Assembly: GCF_022458745.1 (NCBI RefSeq)
Contig: NZ_JAJJJF010000002.1
Coordinates: forward strand, 372,001-436,000
DNA: 64,000 nucleotides
Origin: Bacillus piscicola
GTDB taxonomy: Bacteria; Bacillota; Bacilli; Bacillales; Marinococcaceae
Reading direction: 5' to 3'
The position numbers and the translations under genes were made by a program. Below are positions 62,228-64,000 of the stretch, piece by piece. Each line of letters opens with the position of its first letter. Position 1 is the first letter of the stretch. The notes below the pieces were generated by a model. It made no database searches, was not told where the DNA came from, and saw only the letters and a program-made list of their open reading frames with translations.

Positions 62228-63937
62228 ATGTTCACAGTAGCTGATATGTTAAAACTTCCTGTTATGCAGCCAGCGACCTTACATGCTGAAGTAACAACCG
62301 GTTTGCAGAACCCCGTGGAGTGGGTGTCTGTTCTCGAGATGCCTGTCGAGAACTTTGTCAGAAAAAATGAAATAGTACTTACAATGGGCATTGGCTGCGA
62401 AGAGGATAAAAATAAACTGCTTGCTTTCACAAAGGAAGTGGCGGAAGCGGGAGCGGCGGCACTCATTATTGCGACAGGCCGCTATATTTCTGAACTTCCC
62501 CGTAAAGTTATCCAGTTCTGTGAACAGTACGGCTTTCCTTTAATTGAATTACCGTGGGAAGTTCGTTTCGCCGATGTGACGCACGCCATATCTAGCGCTC
62601 TCCATCAACAAGAAAAACGTCTTGTGATTCATTCAGATAAAGTGAGAAAAGAAATGTTGGAGATTATTTTAAATGGGAGCGGTCTTGACGAGATAACAGA
62701 TTATTTAGAACGGTCTTTACAAATGCCCGTTCTTGTTACAGACCGCCGCGGCCATGTAAAGACAAAAAGCAGCCGGGCAAAAGCCCTTGAGGAAAAATGG
62801 AACACTCATTTACTGCAAAATGGGGATCCGCTTTATTTTGAGCGTGAAAATAGCAACGGAGAAGTCGTTTCTTTTCCCCACAATATGCACTGGATAACCG
62901 GGGAGAGTACTTCCATGCTGCAGCTTACTGTCCAAAGTGCTCGTGAGATTCAAGGATTTATCGTTATAGAATGGCCCGATCATCTAGCGGAAGATGATGC
63001 CTTTCAAGAGGATATATTAATTTTACTCGAGCATGCCGTTACCTCTTCCGCCCTTTGCTTTCTGCACGATCAGGCAGCTTTAGAAACGGAAATGAGGTTA
63101 AAAGATGATTTTGTCTGGAGTCTTGCCAAGGGGAAATTCAGCCGCGATGATACCGCCTTTTCTCGAGCAAAATCATTGGGATACCGTTTACATGTTCCGT
63201 ATTTATGTTTAATTGCCAAACCAGAAAACTTGCATAGCCTCTACGAACAGGAACCAGCTGGCAGCCTTTCATTTGAGAATTGGCTTACCCAAATTGGCAA
63301 TACAATCGAAGAGGAAGTGTATCACACTGGCAGAACGCTGTATCTGCAAACCATGTCCACTTTCCAAAACGAAGAATTAATTATTTATATCGAAATGCTT
63401 TCTGACAACACCATAGAAGCGGCTTATCCATTCATTGAACTACTGCAGTATCGTTGCAATCAAAAACTGCCCCGCCTCGTTACGTCTTGGGGTATTGCCA
63501 AAACATTTGGCAAACACTCCTTTTCCACCGGTTTTCAAGAGGCATACTCCGCTCTTGATATCGGCCGCCGGCAAAAAGGAGAAGGTTTTATTACAACCTA
63601 TGCAGATACCAGGTTTGACCGTGCGTTACTTGCCCTCACAGAAAATGAGGAATTAAGAAAAATCACCGATGTCATCATTGCTCCTTTACAGCAATACTCC
63701 CACACTCGCAATATTAATCTTGTTCATACATTTATTGTCTATAACCGGCACAAAGGGAATGTCAGTCAAACAGCAAGAGATCTCAACCTCCATCGCCAAT
63801 CTTTATTATACAGGCTCCGCAAAATTGAAACGTTAACAGGATGCCGACTGGATGACGCTGATGACTTATTTTTAATTGATTTATCTGTCCGTCTTCATAC
63901 GATTATAAATGGGAAACAAGAATCGGCAAATTGGTAA
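62228..63937 (+). CDS. PucR-family transcriptional regulator
   Basis: About 569 residues: an N-terminal PucR domain (FTVADMLKLPVMQPATLHAEVTT in parts, VEWVSVLEMPVENFVRKNEI), a central GAF/GGDEF-like part (about 170-430), and a C-terminal HTH_30 (FIVYNRHKGNVSQTARDLNL, then HRQSLLYRLRKIETLTG). Such proteins activate catabolic genes for purines, proline/GABA or other nitrogen sources. It is divergent from the M20-ALDH-doeA operon, so ectoine or a breakdown product is its likely signal. ATG 62228 has GGAGGGGGAAGG upstream; ORF codons before it are discounted. Confidence 0.83.
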   Translation: MFTVADMLKLPVMQPATLHAEVTTGLQNPVEWVSVLEMPVENFVRKNEIVLTMGIGCEEDKNKLLAFTKEVAEAGAAALIIATGRYISELPRKVIQFCEQYGFPLIELPWEVRFADVTHAISSALHQQEKRLVIHSDKVRKEMLEIILNGSGLDEITDYLERSLQMPVLVTDRRGHVKTKSSRAKALEEKWNTHLLQNGDPLYFERENSNGEVVSFPHNMHWITGESTSMLQLTVQSAREIQGFIVIEWPDHLAEDDAFQEDILILLEHAVTSSALCFLHDQAALETEMRLKDDFVWSLAKGKFSRDDTAFSRAKSLGYRLHVPYLCLIAKPENLHSLYEQEPAGSLSFENWLTQIGNTIEEEVYHTGRTLYLQTMSTFQNEELIIYIEMLSDNTIEAAYPFIELLQYRCNQKLPRLVTSWGIAKTFGKHSFSTGFQEAYSALDIGRRQKGEGFITTYADTRFDRALLALTENEELRKITDVIIAPLQQYSHTRNINLVHTFIVYNRHKGNVSQTARDLNLHRQSLLYRLRKIETLTGCRLDDADDLFLIDLSVRLHTIINGKQESANW

Positions 63938-63944
63938 CTCACCT

Positions 63945-63980
63945 AACAAGCAGGCCCGCTCAGCGGACCTGCTTGTTTTA
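63945..63980 (+). terminator. Intrinsic terminator
   Basis: Stem AACAAGCAGG..CCGC/..GG..CCTGCTTGTT with a small loop, followed by TTTT. Confidence 0.92.
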
Positions 63981-64000
63981 GAATCGATATTCTTCTTTGA

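Noticed and set aside
1-64000. CRISPR array, tRNA/rRNA genes, transposase or prophage
   Set aside because: No regularly spaced direct repeats, no cloverleaf or rRNA signature, and no transposase, integrase or phage structural gene was found in reading the window.

Overview
The window looks like a chromosomal segment of a halotolerant, endospore-forming Bacillaceae species. Spore formation is suggested by a CotD-type coat protein and a Spo0E-like phosphatase. Salt adaptation is suggested by an OpuC/OpuB-type osmolyte ABC transporter and an ectoine hydrolase gene. The order yprB-cotD-ypsA-gpsB-rnpB-ypsC and the order yneT-parE-parC both match Bacillus subtilis, which supports the family placement. 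Base composition is moderate and most genes have strong AGGAGG-type ribosome sites. No tRNA, rRNA, CRISPR array, insertion sequence or prophage was seen.

Layout. 1-5.2 kb (+): 5'-truncated yprB, cotD, ypsA, gpsB, an RNase HI-like gene, the class B RNase P RNA, a THUMP rRNA methyltransferase and a 63-codon ORF. 5.3-14.5 kb (+): a two-gene osmolyte ABC transporter with permease and binding protein fused, a CoA-binding protein, topoisomerase IV (parE-parC) under a LexA-box promoter, a YdjM-like membrane protein and an MBL-fold hydrolase. 14.7-20.2 kb (mostly -): methyltransferase, ketopantoate reductase, ribbon-helix-helix regulator, BluB, Spo0E-like protein, hemerythrin, small membrane proteins, a cold-shock protein and YkuS; then a YjlB-like cupin (+).

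20.9-28.2 kb is a formate module. A ForCE-type formate dehydrogenase (DUF1641 subunit plus Mo-bisPGD catalytic subunit), a DUF2294 protein and an OFA-family transporter lie on the minus strand. fdhD, a 75-codon ORF and mobA run divergently. The dehydrogenase gene and the transporter gene each have a 5' leader with the same unusual hairpin core (CAG-CGAUC-CUG, followed by GGCU) directly before an intrinsic terminator. The transporter leader carries a second, upstream copy closed by its own stem. This looks like a family of attenuating riboswitch-type elements that I do not recognise, and it is the most interesting signal in the window.

28.2-46.7 kb: a DHA2 exporter with its TetR repressor and operator, an ABC-F protein, a membrane-anchored trypsin-like protease, two unrecognised genes, addBA (double-strand break repair) and odhAB (2-oxoglutarate dehydrogenase). 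47.2-55.3 kb: HAD phosphatase, YjiH-like membrane protein, two unrecognised genes, a frameshifted esterase, the mazEF (ndoAI-ndoA) toxin-antitoxin pair, a structured dispersed repeat, a lysine riboswitch with dapA, and yidD. 55.3-64 kb: two transporters and a probable ectoine-catabolic operon (M20 amidohydrolase, aldehyde dehydrogenase, ectoine hydrolase) divergent from a PucR-type regulator.

All coordinates and start choices are from reading the sequence. Functions rest on recognised motifs and family knowledge, without database searches.
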